A stretch of 64,000 nucleotides of DNA from Prevotella herbatica (GCF_017347605.1 NZ_AP024484.1:1455501-1519500), one strand, 5' to 3'. Counted from the first letter of the stretch, positions 7,406-17,406 are shown. Notes: generated from the sequence alone by a model not told the origin. Numbers and translations: made by a program.

Positions 7406-10288
7406 ATGGAAAAAACAAGAAGAACATTACTTATTGTACTAATACTACTGGCAGCAATACCAATGCAGTCTAATAACAGAACAATACTACTTTGTGGACA
7501 TGTGAAAGACGCATTTACCAATGGTGGAATCAAGAACGTGAAAATCACCCTTCTTGACGAAAATAAGGTACCTGTTGATAGCCAGACAGTTCAATACTAT
7601 AATGAAGACAAAAGCTATATGGACTCTTATTATAAGTTTAGCATACCTGCTGAACCTAAAAAATATATCATTAAGGCAGAACATCCCGATTATGAAACAT
7701 GTTATATTAAGTATGATGTGAAATATGTGGGACGAAATGAGTCTTTTGAAGCACCCTTTCATTACATGAAGCATAAGATTAAGACTTTGCAAGGCAAGGA
7801 CTTGAAAGACGTAGTAGTAAAAGCTACAAGGGTTAAGATTGTATTCAAGAATGATACAGTTGTGTATAATGCAGATGCATTCAATCTTCCAAATGGTTCA
7901 ATGCTTGACGAACTCATTCGACAACTGCCCGGAGTTAAACTGACTGATAGCGGAGAGATATATCTTAATGGAAAGAAGGTGGACAATCTGATGTTGCAGG
8001 GTGAGATTTTTTTCAAAAAAGACAAACAATTGGCCCTAAAGAATTTTCCAGCATACACAGTTAAGAATGTGAGCTTCTATGATAAGATGACTGATCGCAG
8101 TAAATATCTTGGATATAATAATGAGCGAAAAGAGTTTGTGATGGATGTCAAACTTAAAAAGGAATATTCTAAGGGCTACATTGCTAATGCAGAGGGAGGA
8201 TACGGAACACATAACAGATATACTGGTAGATTGTTTGGGCTGAGATACACGCCACATTCACGCTTTACTTTATTTGGTAATTTTAATAACCTGAATCAAG
8301 AATGCTCTCCTGGATCTGATGGCGAATGGAATCCCCGTTCTTTATATGATGGTGTTTCTTCTATAAAGACTGTTGGAATGTACGTTTTTTCTGCAAATAA
8401 AGAGGAAACTGTTAAGAATGATCTGACGGCAAGTGTAAAATGGGATAATTCGGAGAATAATACAAGAACTGTTGCCTCTACATTTCTGCCTACAAATGAA
8501 AATTATGTGGCTTCATCTCAAAACGTAAGAGGTCATGGAATATATTCTCTTATAGACAATGAACTTACTATATCAAAACCTTTTTATATATCTTCAAGTA
8601 CAGGATGGATGTATTATAATTGTGGTTCATGGTATACACAGCGTTCGGTTACTTATAATAAGAGCCCGTTTCATGACAATGAAGGCGCAGAGAGTTTGAT
8701 AGACAGGATATTTAAATCGGAGTTACAACCCATTGATACAACAATGGTAAATAGTATGCAAAAAGATTTTGATACACATGGATATTATTCCTCACTATGG
8801 CAAGTACTCGGTACGTCCAAAAAACTACCTTGGGGAGATTCTTTTGATGTGAATATGGATGCCACATATACTAAAGAGAAAAGTACCGTATTCAATAACT
8901 ATCAGATTAGATATATGGACCAAAACCATGATGATCTGCAGAATCAGTATAGTAAGGAACCTACAACTCATTTTAGATACAAAGCATGGGGTAGTTACAA
9001 TATTCATCTGCTAAATAAATGGAACATAGCTATGGGATATGAGTATGAGCAGCGGTACAGGCATGAGATACATGATAAATATAGACTCGACTGGTTGGAT
9101 GGCTGGTCAAAGAGTCACCATATAGGTGATATCCCTTCTACAAGAGATTCGCTTTTGGCAGCTCTAGACTATGGAAATAGTAACTACACGTGGTATCATG
9201 CACGTGAACATTCAGGTCTCTTTCATGTATTCTATGACAAGGATGACAAGGAAAGCAAGATGAGGTTTGACTTAAATATGAACATCATTAACAAGTATGA
9301 AAAGCTTCGCTACCAGAAAGCTAGTTTAGACACAATGGCGTTTAATCGCAACTGGCTGTTTACTCCGTCGGTATCATTCAACTATTCAACCCCTAAGGGA
9401 ATGGGGCTGGATATGAGTTATGGTACAGAAATAAATACGCCAGAGTTGGCAAAGAAAATAAATGTTACCGATACAACTGATCCGCTCGCAAGGTATCGCG
9501 GAAACAATGACTTGAAAAATTCATTAAGTCATGTATTCCATTTGGGATTCCGCAACAGAATTGCAAGTATCCAGGCTCAATATAATATAGCAGCTGATTT
9601 TAGGATTGACAGAAATCTTATTGGAAATGCCGTTACATACAATCAGTCAAGTGGGGTATACACGTATCAGCCACGTAATATAAATGGTAACTGGACCGGT
9701 TCTGTAAGTAATGGCTTCTCAATGGCACTTGATAAGGATAGACTATGGAACTTAGAGAATAATGCCAGTTTCAACTTCAATCGCAATGTAGACTTTGTAA
9801 CGCTTGCTGGAAGTGCTGATTATCAGATAAGTAAGGTTAACAATATCTATGTTACAGATGGACTGAAGCTTACGATGCAGAAGAATAAGTTTCGTGGTGC
9901 GTTGATTGGCAATATGGAATGGCACAATTCCGTTAGTCTTAGCGATAACTTCTCTACAATGAATGTATTTGATTTTAATTATGGTATGACAGCCACTTAT
10001 GTGTTACCTCTTAATATCGGAATTTCTACAGACTTGAAAATGTATTCGCGCAGAGGCTACAGTGAAAGCGTTGCCAATAACAACTATTTAATATGGAACA
10101 TGTCTTTGTCTCGAAGTTTTATCAAAAACAAACTTGATCTCCGTGTGACAGGGTATGACCTGTTGCAAAAAATATCAAATCATTCATTCGTAGTCAATGG
10201 ACAAGGTCGTACGGAAACATTCTATAACAGCATTCCTAGCTATGTAATGTTGACAATTGGTTATAAGATTAGTGTCAACCCACGATAA
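7406..10288 (+). CDS. Outer-membrane beta-barrel protein, TonB-receptor-like, with carboxypeptidase regulatory-like N-terminus
   Basis: A signal peptide (residues 1 to about 22) is followed by a carboxypeptidase regulatory-like beta-sandwich (GHVKDAFTNGGIKNVKITLL). Next comes a plug-like stretch (LPNGSMLDELIRQLPGVKL, then GEIYLNGKKVDNLMLQG). About 700 residues of alternating aromatic beta-strands end in an outer-membrane type terminus (YVMLTIGYKISVNPR). It is 960 residues long, typical of Bacteroidota OMP beta-barrel family proteins that resemble TonB-dependent receptors. No SusD-like partner or substrate clue is nearby, so its ligand is unknown. The gene is monocistronic. Confidence 0.8.
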   Translation: MEKTRRTLLIVLILLAAIPMQSNNRTILLCGHVKDAFTNGGIKNVKITLLDENKVPVDSQTVQYYNEDKSYMDSYYKFSIPAEPKKYIIKAEHPDYETCYIKYDVKYVGRNESFEAPFHYMKHKIKTLQGKDLKDVVVKATRVKIVFKNDTVVYNADAFNLPNGSMLDELIRQLPGVKLTDSGEIYLNGKKVDNLMLQGEIFFKKDKQLALKNFPAYTVKNVSFYDKMTDRSKYLGYNNERKEFVMDVKLKKEYSKGYIANAEGGYGTHNRYTGRLFGLRYTPHSRFTLFGNFNNLNQECSPGSDGEWNPRSLYDGVSSIKTVGMYVFSANKEETVKNDLTASVKWDNSENNTRTVASTFLPTNENYVASSQNVRGHGIYSLIDNELTISKPFYISSSTGWMYYNCGSWYTQRSVTYNKSPFHDNEGAESLIDRIFKSELQPIDTTMVNSMQKDFDTHGYYSSLWQVLGTSKKLPWGDSFDVNMDATYTKEKSTVFNNYQIRYMDQNHDDLQNQYSKEPTTHFRYKAWGSYNIHLLNKWNIAMGYEYEQRYRHEIHDKYRLDWLDGWSKSHHIGDIPSTRDSLLAALDYGNSNYTWYHAREHSGLFHVFYDKDDKESKMRFDLNMNIINKYEKLRYQKASLDTMAFNRNWLFTPSVSFNYSTPKGMGLDMSYGTEINTPELAKKINVTDTTDPLARYRGNNDLKNSLSHVFHLGFRNRIASIQAQYNIAADFRIDRNLIGNAVTYNQSSGVYTYQPRNINGNWTGSVSNGFSMALDKDRLWNLENNASFNFNRNVDFVTLAGSADYQISKVNNIYVTDGLKLTMQKNKFRGALIGNMEWHNSVSLSDNFSTMNVFDFNYGMTATYVLPLNIGISTDLKMYSRRGYSESVANNNYLIWNMSLSRSFIKNKLDLRVTGYDLLQKISNHSFVVNGQGRTETFYNSIPSYVMLTIGYKISVNPR

Positions 10289-10326
10289 GTGACTAAGAAC
10301 TCTTTTTATAATTATTATTTTAATGA

Positions 10327-10360
10327 TTTGCTGACATTAGAGCAAATTTCATTAAATTTG
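10327..10360 (+). promoter_or_regulatory. prmC promoter, near-leaderless
   Basis: TTTG at 10327-10330 and TAAATTTG at 10353-10360 lie 22 bp apart. The -7 box ends only 4 bp before the ATG at 10365, so the transcript should have almost no leader. Confidence 0.55.
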
Positions 10361-10364
10361 CACC

Positions 10365-11222
10365 ATGACATATAGTGAATTATGGCGAAGCCTCACAGAT
10401 ATATATGATGAAGGTGAAGCCAAAGCCATTGTGAGATTACTTTTGGAAGTGAGGTTTGGAATGAATCTTACTGATATTCTGTGTGGAAAAATAGAAGAAC
10501 TCTCTGATGATAAAATATCACAGTTGAATGAATGTTTAGAAAGACTCAAAAAGTCAGAGCCGATACAATACATATTAGAACAGGAAGAGTTTGGCGGTAG
10601 AATATTCAAGGTGGCACCAGGCGTATTGATTCCAAGACCAGAAACTTACGGATTGTGCAAAGAAATAATCAAAGAATACAATCGACCATACTGCGCTCTT
10701 CAACCTCCTGAACCAATGAACGTACTAGATATTGGCACTGGAAGCGGATGTATTGCGATAACATTGGCTCTTGACCTTTGGAATTCTAATGTCACAGCAT
10801 GGGATATTTCTGCGGATGCACTTATCATTGCACGTGAAAATGCGCACAGACTTGAGGCGAAAGTAAATCTTGAACTTGAAGATGCCTTGAATATTACTGA
10901 CGAGAATATAAATAGATGGGACATTATAGTAAGTAATCCACCATATATCTGTGACAAAGAGAAAAAGGATATGGCTGAAAATGTGCTTGCATACGAACCA
11001 GATACAGCTTTGTTTGTACCTGATGACGCCCCTTTAAAGTTTTACAGAGCTATTGCCGAGTATGGTATTAAATCTTTAAAACGCAACGGCATGCTTGCAT
11101 TTGAGATAAACCCTATTTATGCAAATGAGACAATCTGTATGCTTAAAGAACTTAATTATAAGAATATAAGAACCGTTAGTGATATTTTTGGTAAACAACG
11201 ATTCACAATCTGCTATAAATGA
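10365..11222 (+). CDS. prmC: Release factor glutamine methyltransferase PrmC (HemK)
   Basis: PrmC methylates the glutamine of the GGQ motif in peptide chain release factors RF1 and RF2. The 285-residue protein has an N-terminal helical domain, the SAM-binding motif DIGTGSGCIAI (about residue 122), and the catalytic NPPYI motif (about residue 190). Its stop overlaps recX by 4 bp (ATGA), and recX overlaps comF, giving a tight three-gene operon. Confidence 0.95.
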   Translation: MTYSELWRSLTDIYDEGEAKAIVRLLLEVRFGMNLTDILCGKIEELSDDKISQLNECLERLKKSEPIQYILEQEEFGGRIFKVAPGVLIPRPETYGLCKEIIKEYNRPYCALQPPEPMNVLDIGTGSGCIAITLALDLWNSNVTAWDISADALIIARENAHRLEAKVNLELEDALNITDENINRWDIIVSNPPYICDKEKKDMAENVLAYEPDTALFVPDDAPLKFYRAIAEYGIKSLKRNGMLAFEINPIYANETICMLKELNYKNIRTVSDIFGKQRFTICYK

Positions 11223-11695
11223 AACAAATATCTGAAAAAGAAGCACAACTGAAACTGTCTTCTCTATGCGCACAAGGTGAACATTGTACGCAGGAACTTA
11301 TAGACAAACTGAATAAATGGGAAATATCAGAAGATGCGCAAGCACGAATAATGGAATATCTCACTAAAAATAAGTTTGTTGACGACGCTCGATTTTGCGA
11401 AGCTTTCGTAAAAGACAAAATCAAATATAACGGATGGGGACGCAAAAAGGTAGAGCAGGCTTTATATATAAAACGTATACCACGCAGTATTTCCGATCCT
11501 GTGTTTGAAGAAATTCCCGACGATATGTATCTAGAGAAACTTCGCCCGCTTATAAAACAGAAATATCCTACCATAAAAGCTCGCAACGAATATGAACGAG
11601 CAATGAAGCTCATCAAATTCGCAATGGGCAGAGGTTTCGATATGAGAATCATTCGTATGTGTATTGACGAAGCAGACGAGTTGGCGGATGATTAG
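11219..11695 (+). CDS. recX: Regulatory protein RecX
   Basis: RecX binds RecA filaments and limits their activity. The 158-residue, helix-rich, basic protein shows family features such as ARIMEYLTKNKFVDDARFCEAFVKDKI and the WGRKKVEQALYIKRIP segment. It starts in the ATGA overlap with prmC and ends 8 bp inside the next gene. recA is not in the window. Sequence conservation in this family is low, but the repeated three-helix pattern and length fit well. Confidence 0.85.
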   Translation: MKQISEKEAQLKLSSLCAQGEHCTQELIDKLNKWEISEDAQARIMEYLTKNKFVDDARFCEAFVKDKIKYNGWGRKKVEQALYIKRIPRSISDPVFEEIPDDMYLEKLRPLIKQKYPTIKARNEYERAMKLIKFAMGRGFDMRIIRMCIDEADELADD

Positions 11696-12383
11696 TTTTT
11701 TCAGCAGACTTATAGACCTTATCGCCCCACGTTGTTGTGCGATTTGCGGATGTAGGCTCAGCATAACGGAACAGACCCTGTGTAGCAGTTGCGACCGACA
11801 CATTCCACGCACGTGGTATGAACGTTCACCGTATGATAACATGATGAATCGCCTTTATTGGAAACAAATACCGATAGAGAAAACCTCAGCTCTATTTTTC
11901 TATGATGCGCAAGCACCAGTGAGCAAAGCCATTTATGATTTGAAATATCATCATTGTCCTGAAATAGGAGTCAGCCTTGGAGAAATTGCAGCAAGAGAAT
12001 TCAACAACGAAAACTTTTTCGAAGGTATTGATATGATTATACCAGTTCCTTTAACAAAAAAGAGACAACACAACAGAGGCTACAATCAAAGTATGATGAT
12101 AGCCAGAGGGATAAGTAATGTAACGGGAATAAAAATCAACAATAAGATAGTTAAGAGAACACTTTTCAAGGAAAGCCAGACTCACAAAGACGTGATTGAC
12201 CGCAAGGAAAACGTGAAGGACGCATTCAGCATTATCAATACAAAAGCTATAGCTAATCATCACATTCTACTTGTTGACGACATCGTGACAACAGGCGCAA
12301 CGACTATTGCATGTTCACAGCAACTAATGAAGGCAGAGGACATAAAGATAAGCATTGTTTCATTGGGATTTGTAAAACCGTAA
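11688..12383 (+). CDS. ComF family phosphoribosyltransferase-like protein
   Basis: ComF proteins are needed for DNA uptake in competent bacteria; in other bacteria the role is unclear. The N-terminus holds a four-cysteine zinc-ribbon pattern (CCAICGC, then CSSCDRH). The C-terminal PRTase domain contains IIPVPLTKKRQHNRGYNQS and the PRPP-binding loop ILLVDDIVTTGATT. The ATG at 11688 was chosen: the longer frame would start with TTG at 11664, deeper inside recX, and MISFFSRLIDLIAP is a typical ComF start. It is the last gene of the prmC-recX operon. Confidence 0.88.
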   Translation: MISFFSRLIDLIAPRCCAICGCRLSITEQTLCSSCDRHIPRTWYERSPYDNMMNRLYWKQIPIEKTSALFFYDAQAPVSKAIYDLKYHHCPEIGVSLGEIAAREFNNENFFEGIDMIIPVPLTKKRQHNRGYNQSMMIARGISNVTGIKINNKIVKRTLFKESQTHKDVIDRKENVKDAFSIINTKAIANHHILLVDDIVTTGATTIACSQQLMKAEDIKISIVSLGFVKP

Positions 12384-12408
12384 ATAAAAGTAAAATTCAC
12401 ACTAAAAA

Positions 12409-12439
12409 TTTGTATTGTGGGATATTTCCACTAACTTTG
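12409..12439 (+). promoter_or_regulatory. pyrE promoter (TTTG-N19-TAACTTTG)
   Basis: TTTG at 12409-12412 and TAACTTTG at 12432-12439, 19 bp apart, 30 bp before the pyrE ATG. Confidence 0.78.
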
Positions 12440-12469
12440 CACTAATTTATAATTAAAACCATACTGAAA

Positions 12470-13102
12470 ATGGATATTTTAAAGAAAGACTTCGCTTCGA
12501 AGTTGCTTAAGGTAAAAGCCATTAAATTACAACCAAACAATCCTTTCACTTGGGCTTCAGGTTGGAAATCACCATTTTATTGCGATAACAGAAAGACATT
12601 GTCTTATCCTGACTTGCGTAACTACGTAAAGTTGGAAATAGTTCACAACATTTTGGAACACTTCCCAGATGTAGAGGCTATCGCCGGAGTTGCTACCGGA
12701 GCCATTGCACAAGGCGCACTTGTTGCCGACGCATTGAACCTTCCATTCGTGTACGTTCGCTCTAAACCAAAAGATCATGGATTGGAAAATCTTATCGAAG
12801 GTGAACTGAAACCAGGAATGAAAGTTGTTGTTGTAGAAGATCTTATCTCTACAGGCGGCAGCAGTCTTAAAGCAGTTGAAGCTATCCGCAACAATGCTTG
12901 TGACGTGATTGGTATGATTGCTAGCTACACTTATGGTTTCCCTGTTGCTGAAAAAGCTTTCGAGGACGCTAAGGTTAAATTGGTTACACTTACCGACTAC
13001 GATCATGTTGTAGCAGAAGCTCTTGAAACAGGATATATTGCAGAAGACGATGTAGAAGTTTTACACAAATGGCGCAAAGATCCAGCAAACTGGAATAAAT
13101 AA
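12470..13102 (+). CDS. pyrE: Orotate phosphoribosyltransferase
   Basis: PyrE joins orotate to PRPP to make orotidine 5'-phosphate in pyrimidine synthesis. The 210-residue protein has the FTWASGWKSPFYCDNRKTLS substrate segment, IAGVATGAIAQGALVAD, the VRSKPKDHG lid loop, and the PRPP motif VVVEDLISTGGSS (about residue 122). It has a clear promoter and leads a unit with an SRPBCC gene 3 bp later and argH. Confidence 0.96.
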   Translation: MDILKKDFASKLLKVKAIKLQPNNPFTWASGWKSPFYCDNRKTLSYPDLRNYVKLEIVHNILEHFPDVEAIAGVATGAIAQGALVADALNLPFVYVRSKPKDHGLENLIEGELKPGMKVVVVEDLISTGGSSLKAVEAIRNNACDVIGMIASYTYGFPVAEKAFEDAKVKLVTLTDYDHVVAEALETGYIAEDDVEVLHKWRKDPANWNK

Positions 13103-13105
13103 TAT

Positions 13106-13516
13106 ATGGCAAAATTCGAAAGTACTATCCGACAGATAAATTATCCTCAGCAGAATGTATATAACCTCCTGAGCGATTTAAGTAATATCGAAAGAATAAA
13201 GGACCGTCTGCCAGAAGACAAGATAAAAGATCTCACATTCGATGAGAATTCTATTTCTATAAGTTCTCCTATGGGTGCAGTGAAATTAAATATCATTGAA
13301 CGTGAAGAACCAAGTTGCATCAAGTTTGAAACAGAAAAGAGTCCATTGCCTTTCAATTTATGGATTCAGATCTTGCCAGTAGACGAAGCCAGTTGCAAGA
13401 TAAAGCTAACTATCAAGGCTGAACTTAATCCTTTCATTAAGGGTATGGTTTCAAAACCATTGCAGGAAGGTATCGAAAAGATTGCCGATGCACTGCAAAT
13501 GATTAAATACGATTAA
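13106..13516 (+). CDS. SRPBCC (START-like) family protein
   Basis: This 136-residue protein shows the helix-grip pattern of the SRPBCC/polyketide-cyclase superfamily: an N-terminal beta strand and helix with YPQQNVYNLLSDLSNIERIKD, a run of beta strands, and a long C-terminal helix KPLQEGIEKIADALQMI. Such proteins bind hydrophobic ligands, but no ligand can be named here. It lies 3 bp after pyrE and 18 bp before argH, a conserved kind of neighbourhood in Bacteroidota that does not reveal its role. Confidence 0.75.
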   Translation: MAKFESTIRQINYPQQNVYNLLSDLSNIERIKDRLPEDKIKDLTFDENSISISSPMGAVKLNIIEREEPSCIKFETEKSPLPFNLWIQILPVDEASCKIKLTIKAELNPFIKGMVSKPLQEGIEKIADALQMIKYD

Positions 13517-13534
13517 CGGGTATAGATAATAACT

Positions 13535-14872
13535 ATGGCAAATAAGCTTTGGGAGAAGAACTTTGAAGTAAACAAGGAAATTGAACGCTTTACTGTGGGC
13601 AAGGACCGAGATATGGACCTGTATTTAGCTAAATATGATGTACTGGGCTCTATGGCTCACATCACAATGCTAGAAAGTATCGGACTACTTGAAAAAGACG
13701 AACTTGACAAACTTCTTGTTGAACTTAAAAACATCTACGCTATATGCGAGAGCGGAAAGTTCAGAATTGAGGAAGGTGTTGAGGACGTACATTCACAAGT
13801 GGAACTTATGCTTACTCAGAAACTGGGTGACATGGGAAAGAAGATACATTCGGGAAGAAGTCGTAACGACCAAGTGCTTATAGATCTAAAGTTATACACT
13901 CGTCATGAGCTTAAAGAAATTGTAGACAGTGTAAAGTTACTCTTTGATGAACTTATCGGTAAGAGTAATCAATACAAAGATGTTCTCATGCCAGGCTATA
14001 CTCATTTGCAGATAGCAATGCCGAGTTCTTTCGGACTCTGGTTCGGTGCTTATGCCGAAGGACTTGCCGATGACATGCTATTTCTTCAGGCAGCGTACAA
14101 AATGACCAACCGCAACCCTTTAGGTTCGGCTGCAGGTTACGGTAGCAGTTTCCCACTGAACCGTACAATGACAACAAAGTTATTGGGATTTGACTCAATG
14201 GACTACAATGTTGTTTATGCTCAGATGGGACGTGGAAAAATGGAACGTAATGTTGCTTTTGCACTTTCTACTGTTGCCGGAACACTTGCAAAAATGGCTT
14301 TCGACGCATGCATGTTCAACTGTCAGAACTTTAATTTCGTGAAACTTCCAAAGGAATGTACCACAGGAAGTAGCATCATGCCGCATAAGAAGAACCCAGA
14401 CGTTTTTGAACTTATACGCGCTAAGAGCAACAAAATTCAAAGTCTGCCACAGCAGATAATGCTTATCATGAATAATCTTCCTGTAGGATATTTCCGTGAT
14501 TTGCAAATCATAAAAGAAGTATTCCTGCCTGCATTCGATGAATTGAAAGACTGTCTGCAGATGGCTGCTTACATCATAAACAAGATGGAGGTAAACGAGC
14601 ATATACTTGAAAATTCTATGTATGACCCAATGTTCTCTGTTGAGGAAGTAAACAAACTTGCTTCGGCAGGAATGCCATTCCGTGACGCATATAAGAAGGT
14701 GGGGCTTGAAATAGAAGCAGGCACATTCAAGGCTGACCGAAACATTCATCACACCCATGAGGGAAGTATCGGAAACCTTTGCAACGACAAGATACAGAAT
14801 CTGATGGAAGATACATTGAAATGTTTTAACTTTGAACGTATGACCAATGCAGAAAAAGAACTTCTGAAATAA
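13535..14872 (+). CDS. argH: Argininosuccinate lyase
   Basis: ArgH splits argininosuccinate into arginine and fumarate in the last step of arginine synthesis. The 445-residue protein carries the fumarase/aspartase superfamily signature GSSIMPHKKNPDV (about residue 280), the HSGRSRNDQV motif near residue 106, and the TGSS catalytic loop. Length is normal. No other arg genes are in the window. It is directly followed (0 bp) by a small lipoprotein gene. Confidence 0.96.
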   Translation: MANKLWEKNFEVNKEIERFTVGKDRDMDLYLAKYDVLGSMAHITMLESIGLLEKDELDKLLVELKNIYAICESGKFRIEEGVEDVHSQVELMLTQKLGDMGKKIHSGRSRNDQVLIDLKLYTRHELKEIVDSVKLLFDELIGKSNQYKDVLMPGYTHLQIAMPSSFGLWFGAYAEGLADDMLFLQAAYKMTNRNPLGSAAGYGSSFPLNRTMTTKLLGFDSMDYNVVYAQMGRGKMERNVAFALSTVAGTLAKMAFDACMFNCQNFNFVKLPKECTTGSSIMPHKKNPDVFELIRAKSNKIQSLPQQIMLIMNNLPVGYFRDLQIIKEVFLPAFDELKDCLQMAAYIINKMEVNEHILENSMYDPMFSVEEVNKLASAGMPFRDAYKKVGLEIEAGTFKADRNIHHTHEGSIGNLCNDKIQNLMEDTLKCFNFERMTNAEKELLK

Positions 14873-15442
14873 ATGAGGAAGACAAATATAATAATAGCAT
14901 TTATTTTATTACTGTTAACTGACTCATGCAGCAATGTGCAAAATGAGTTTAGCAGTAACAGGTGCTATTTTGTATTTGAAAACAACAATCACAACAATTC
15001 ACGACTTGCAGAAGCCATGACTCCATATAGTGGAGTATTCTGCACGATAAGTCTTATCACTGAAAACGGAGCGCAGTATTATTCATTTACGAATAGCTCC
15101 GGACTTACAGAAAAGACAATTCTTACAGATCTTGACAAGCAGCGCACTCACATACTTGGATTTAACAACGGATTGATTGTTGGATATGGAAAACTAAGCG
15201 ACCCACTTACTTTCTATGCTTACGATTTGGAGTGCCCAAATTGTTTTGACCCAGACGCCATACCTGTAAGAAGCAAAAAATTATCTATATCAGCAAGCGG
15301 CATCGCTACATGCAATGTGTGCAAACGGCAATACGATCTCAACAACGGAGGCATAATAACAAGTGGGGACAAAGGTAACAAACTTACAAGATATCACGCA
15401 TCCACAACTGGTGCATACGGAACACTAAGTGTGTACAATTAA
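14873..15442 (+). CDS. Putative lipoprotein with two CxxC pairs, function unknown
   Basis: I do not recognise a named family. The 189-residue protein has a short signal peptide with a lipobox-like LTDSC (Cys at about residue 19), so it is probably membrane-anchored in the envelope. Two CxxC pairs, CPNC and CNVC, about 27 residues apart, are followed by KRQYDLNNGGI. The spacing suggests a zinc ribbon or a Rieske-like fold without its histidines. It starts right after the argH stop, so it is co-transcribed. The last residues are glycine and threonine rich. Confidence 0.65.
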   Translation: MRKTNIIIAFILLLLTDSCSNVQNEFSSNRCYFVFENNNHNNSRLAEAMTPYSGVFCTISLITENGAQYYSFTNSSGLTEKTILTDLDKQRTHILGFNNGLIVGYGKLSDPLTFYAYDLECPNCFDPDAIPVRSKKLSISASGIATCNVCKRQYDLNNGGIITSGDKGNKLTRYHASTTGAYGTLSVYN

Positions 15443-15471
15443 CGCATTAATATTTAAAATGTGTAAATTCA

Positions 15472-15503
15472 TTTGGTGGTTTGAATATTAACCATTATCT
15501 TTG
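15472..15503 (+). promoter_or_regulatory. Promoter of the tRNA-Gly/tRNA-Leu pair
   Basis: TTTG at 15472-15475, 20 bp, TATCTTTG at 15496-15503. tRNA-Gly begins 13 bp later. Confidence 0.72.
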
Positions 15504-15515
15504 CATCACTTTTTC

Positions 15516-15588
<73 letters not shown>

Positions 15589-15619
15589 CAACTGTTTATT
15601 AATAGTTATTAATTCCGTT

Positions 15620-15705
15620 GCCGCAATGGTGGAATTGGTAGACACGAGGGACTTAAAATCCCTTGGCCAGTAATGGCTGTGCGGGTTCGAGTCCCGCTCG
15701 CGGCA
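15620..15705 (+). tRNA. tRNA-Leu (anticodon TAA)
   Basis: A class II tRNA of 86 nt with a long variable arm. The anticodon loop is CTTAAAA between AGGGA and TCCCT, so the anticodon is TAA. The T arm has GCGGGTTCGAGTCCCGC. The acceptor stem starts GCCGCAA and has one A-C mismatch. No CCA is encoded. Confidence 0.95.
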
Positions 15706-15729
15706 CTTCCTATTAAATTTATTACGTTT

Positions 15730-17406
15730 ATGAATAAAAATCTAATTCTTTCATTAACTGCATGTTCATTGTTATTAACAACATCATGCTCAAAATTAGG
15801 CAAACTTTCTGCCGACAATTTTACAATAACTCCCAACCCTCTTGAGACTCTTGGTGGAAAAGTTCCAGCTACTGTAGACGGACAATTCCCAGAGAAGTAC
15901 ATGAAGAAGAAAGCTACTGTTACTGTAACTCCTGAATTGAGATATGGCAATGGTCTTGTAGCTAAGGGCCAAAGCACTACTTTCCAGGGTCAGAAGGTAA
16001 TGGGTAACAATCAGGTTATTCAATATAAGGTTGGTGGCAGATATACAATGAAAGCTGCTTTCGACTATGTTCCAGAAATGCAGAGTAGTGACATGTATCT
16101 CACTTTTGACGCACACATTGGAAAAAAGAAAGTAAACGTTCCTGAGGTTAAGGTTGCAACAGGTGTAATCTCAACATCAGAACTCTATAAAAAGACTATG
16201 GCAAATGAAGGTGCTTGCATTGCTCCAGACTCTTTCCAGCGCATCAACGCTAAGAAGCAGGAAGCTAATGTTAAGTTCATCATCAACCAAGCTAACTTGC
16301 GTAGCAGTCAGTTGAAGAACAATAGCGTTAAGGAATTCGTCAAGATGCTAAAGATGATCAACGCTGATCGTGAGAAACTAGCTATAAAGAATGTTGAGAT
16401 TCAGGCTTATGCTTCACCAGAAGGTGGTTTCGCATTCAATAACAAACTTGCTAACAAGCGCCAGGACAATAGTGAAAAATATGTAAACAAACAGCTTAAA
16501 TCTACAAAGGTTAAGACTGATATTGATGCTCACTACACAGCTCAGGACTGGGAAGGTTTCCAGCAGCTTGTACAGGCTAGCAACATTCAGGACAAGGAGG
16601 TAATCCTTCGTGTTCTTTCTATGTATAAAGACCCACAGCAGCGCGAGCAGCAGATTCGCAACATGAGCGAAGGCTTCCGTGAACTTGCTAACGAGATTCT
16701 TCCAGAACTTCGTCGCAGTCGCCTGATCATCAACTACGAAACAATTGGTCGCAGCGATGAGCAGATCAACGAGCAGTATGCTTCTGATCCATCAAAACTT
16801 AGTGTTGATGAACTTCTTTATGCAGCATCTCTTGAAAACGACGCAGCAAAGAAAGAGGACATCTACAAGAAGGCAGCAGAATTATACGGCAACGATTATC
16901 GTGCATTCAACAATATCGCAGCTCTTGAATTAAACAAGGGTAACGAAGATGTTGCTAACAAGTATATCAACGAAGCTATCAAGGCTAACGCTGATGCTCC
17001 AGAGGCTTATGCTAACAAGGCATATATCAACCTTCTACATGGTCAGCTTGAAGAGGCTCAGAACAACCTTGCTAAAGCCGCTAACGGAAACGGATTTAAC
17101 GAAGTACTTGGCAACTTGAATATTGCACGCGGAAACTATGCTAATGCTGCTGATGAGTTCAGCAAATCTAACAACAACAGCGCTGTTCTTGCACAGATTC
17201 TTAATAAAGACTATGCTGCTGCTGAGCAGACTATCAAGAATGTTAAGAATGCAGACGCAGTTACAAGTTATCTACACGCAATTCTTTGCGCTCGTCAGGG
17301 CAACAACTCTGATGCAAATACTTATCTAAAGGAAGCTCTGCAGAAGGATTCTTCATTGGCTACATACGCCAACAAGGATCTAGAATTCGCAAAACTCAAT
17401 AAATGA
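15730..17406 (+). CDS. TPR-containing lipoprotein with OmpA-like segment
   Basis: The start at 15730 gives a signal peptide and lipobox (LLTTSC, Cys at about 20); the longer frame would run into tRNA-Leu. Residues about 20-180 form a beta-rich region. A segment near residue 220 (VEIQAYASPEGGFAFNNKLANKR) resembles the OmpA peptidoglycan-binding region. From about residue 350 to the end there are tetratricopeptide repeats (RAFNNIAALELNKGNEDVA, then APEAYANKAYINLLHGQLEEA). It is probably an outer-membrane lipoprotein with a cell-wall or assembly role; the precise function is unknown. It ends with an ATGA overlap into the thioredoxin-like gene. Confidence 0.78.
   Translation: MNKNLILSLTACSLLLTTSCSKLGKLSADNFTITPNPLETLGGKVPATVDGQFPEKYMKKKATVTVTPELRYGNGLVAKGQSTTFQGQKVMGNNQVIQYKVGGRYTMKAAFDYVPEMQSSDMYLTFDAHIGKKKVNVPEVKVATGVISTSELYKKTMANEGACIAPDSFQRINAKKQEANVKFIINQANLRSSQLKNNSVKEFVKMLKMINADREKLAIKNVEIQAYASPEGGFAFNNKLANKRQDNSEKYVNKQLKSTKVKTDIDAHYTAQDWEGFQQLVQASNIQDKEVILRVLSMYKDPQQREQQIRNMSEGFRELANEILPELRRSRLIINYETIGRSDEQINEQYASDPSKLSVDELLYAASLENDAAKKEDIYKKAAELYGNDYRAFNNIAALELNKGNEDVANKYINEAIKANADAPEAYANKAYINLLHGQLEEAQNNLAKAANGNGFNEVLGNLNIARGNYANAADEFSKSNNNSAVLAQILNKDYAAAEQTIKNVKNADAVTSYLHAILCARQGNNSDANTYLKEALQKDSSLATYANKDLEFAKLNK

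Noticed and set aside
14195..14758. 187-codon frame opposite argH
   Set aside because: Antisense shadow of argH, with no domain and no start signal.
15673..15729. Longer start of the TPR lipoprotein gene
   Set aside because: It would begin inside tRNA-Leu; the start at 15730 gives a proper lipoprotein signal.
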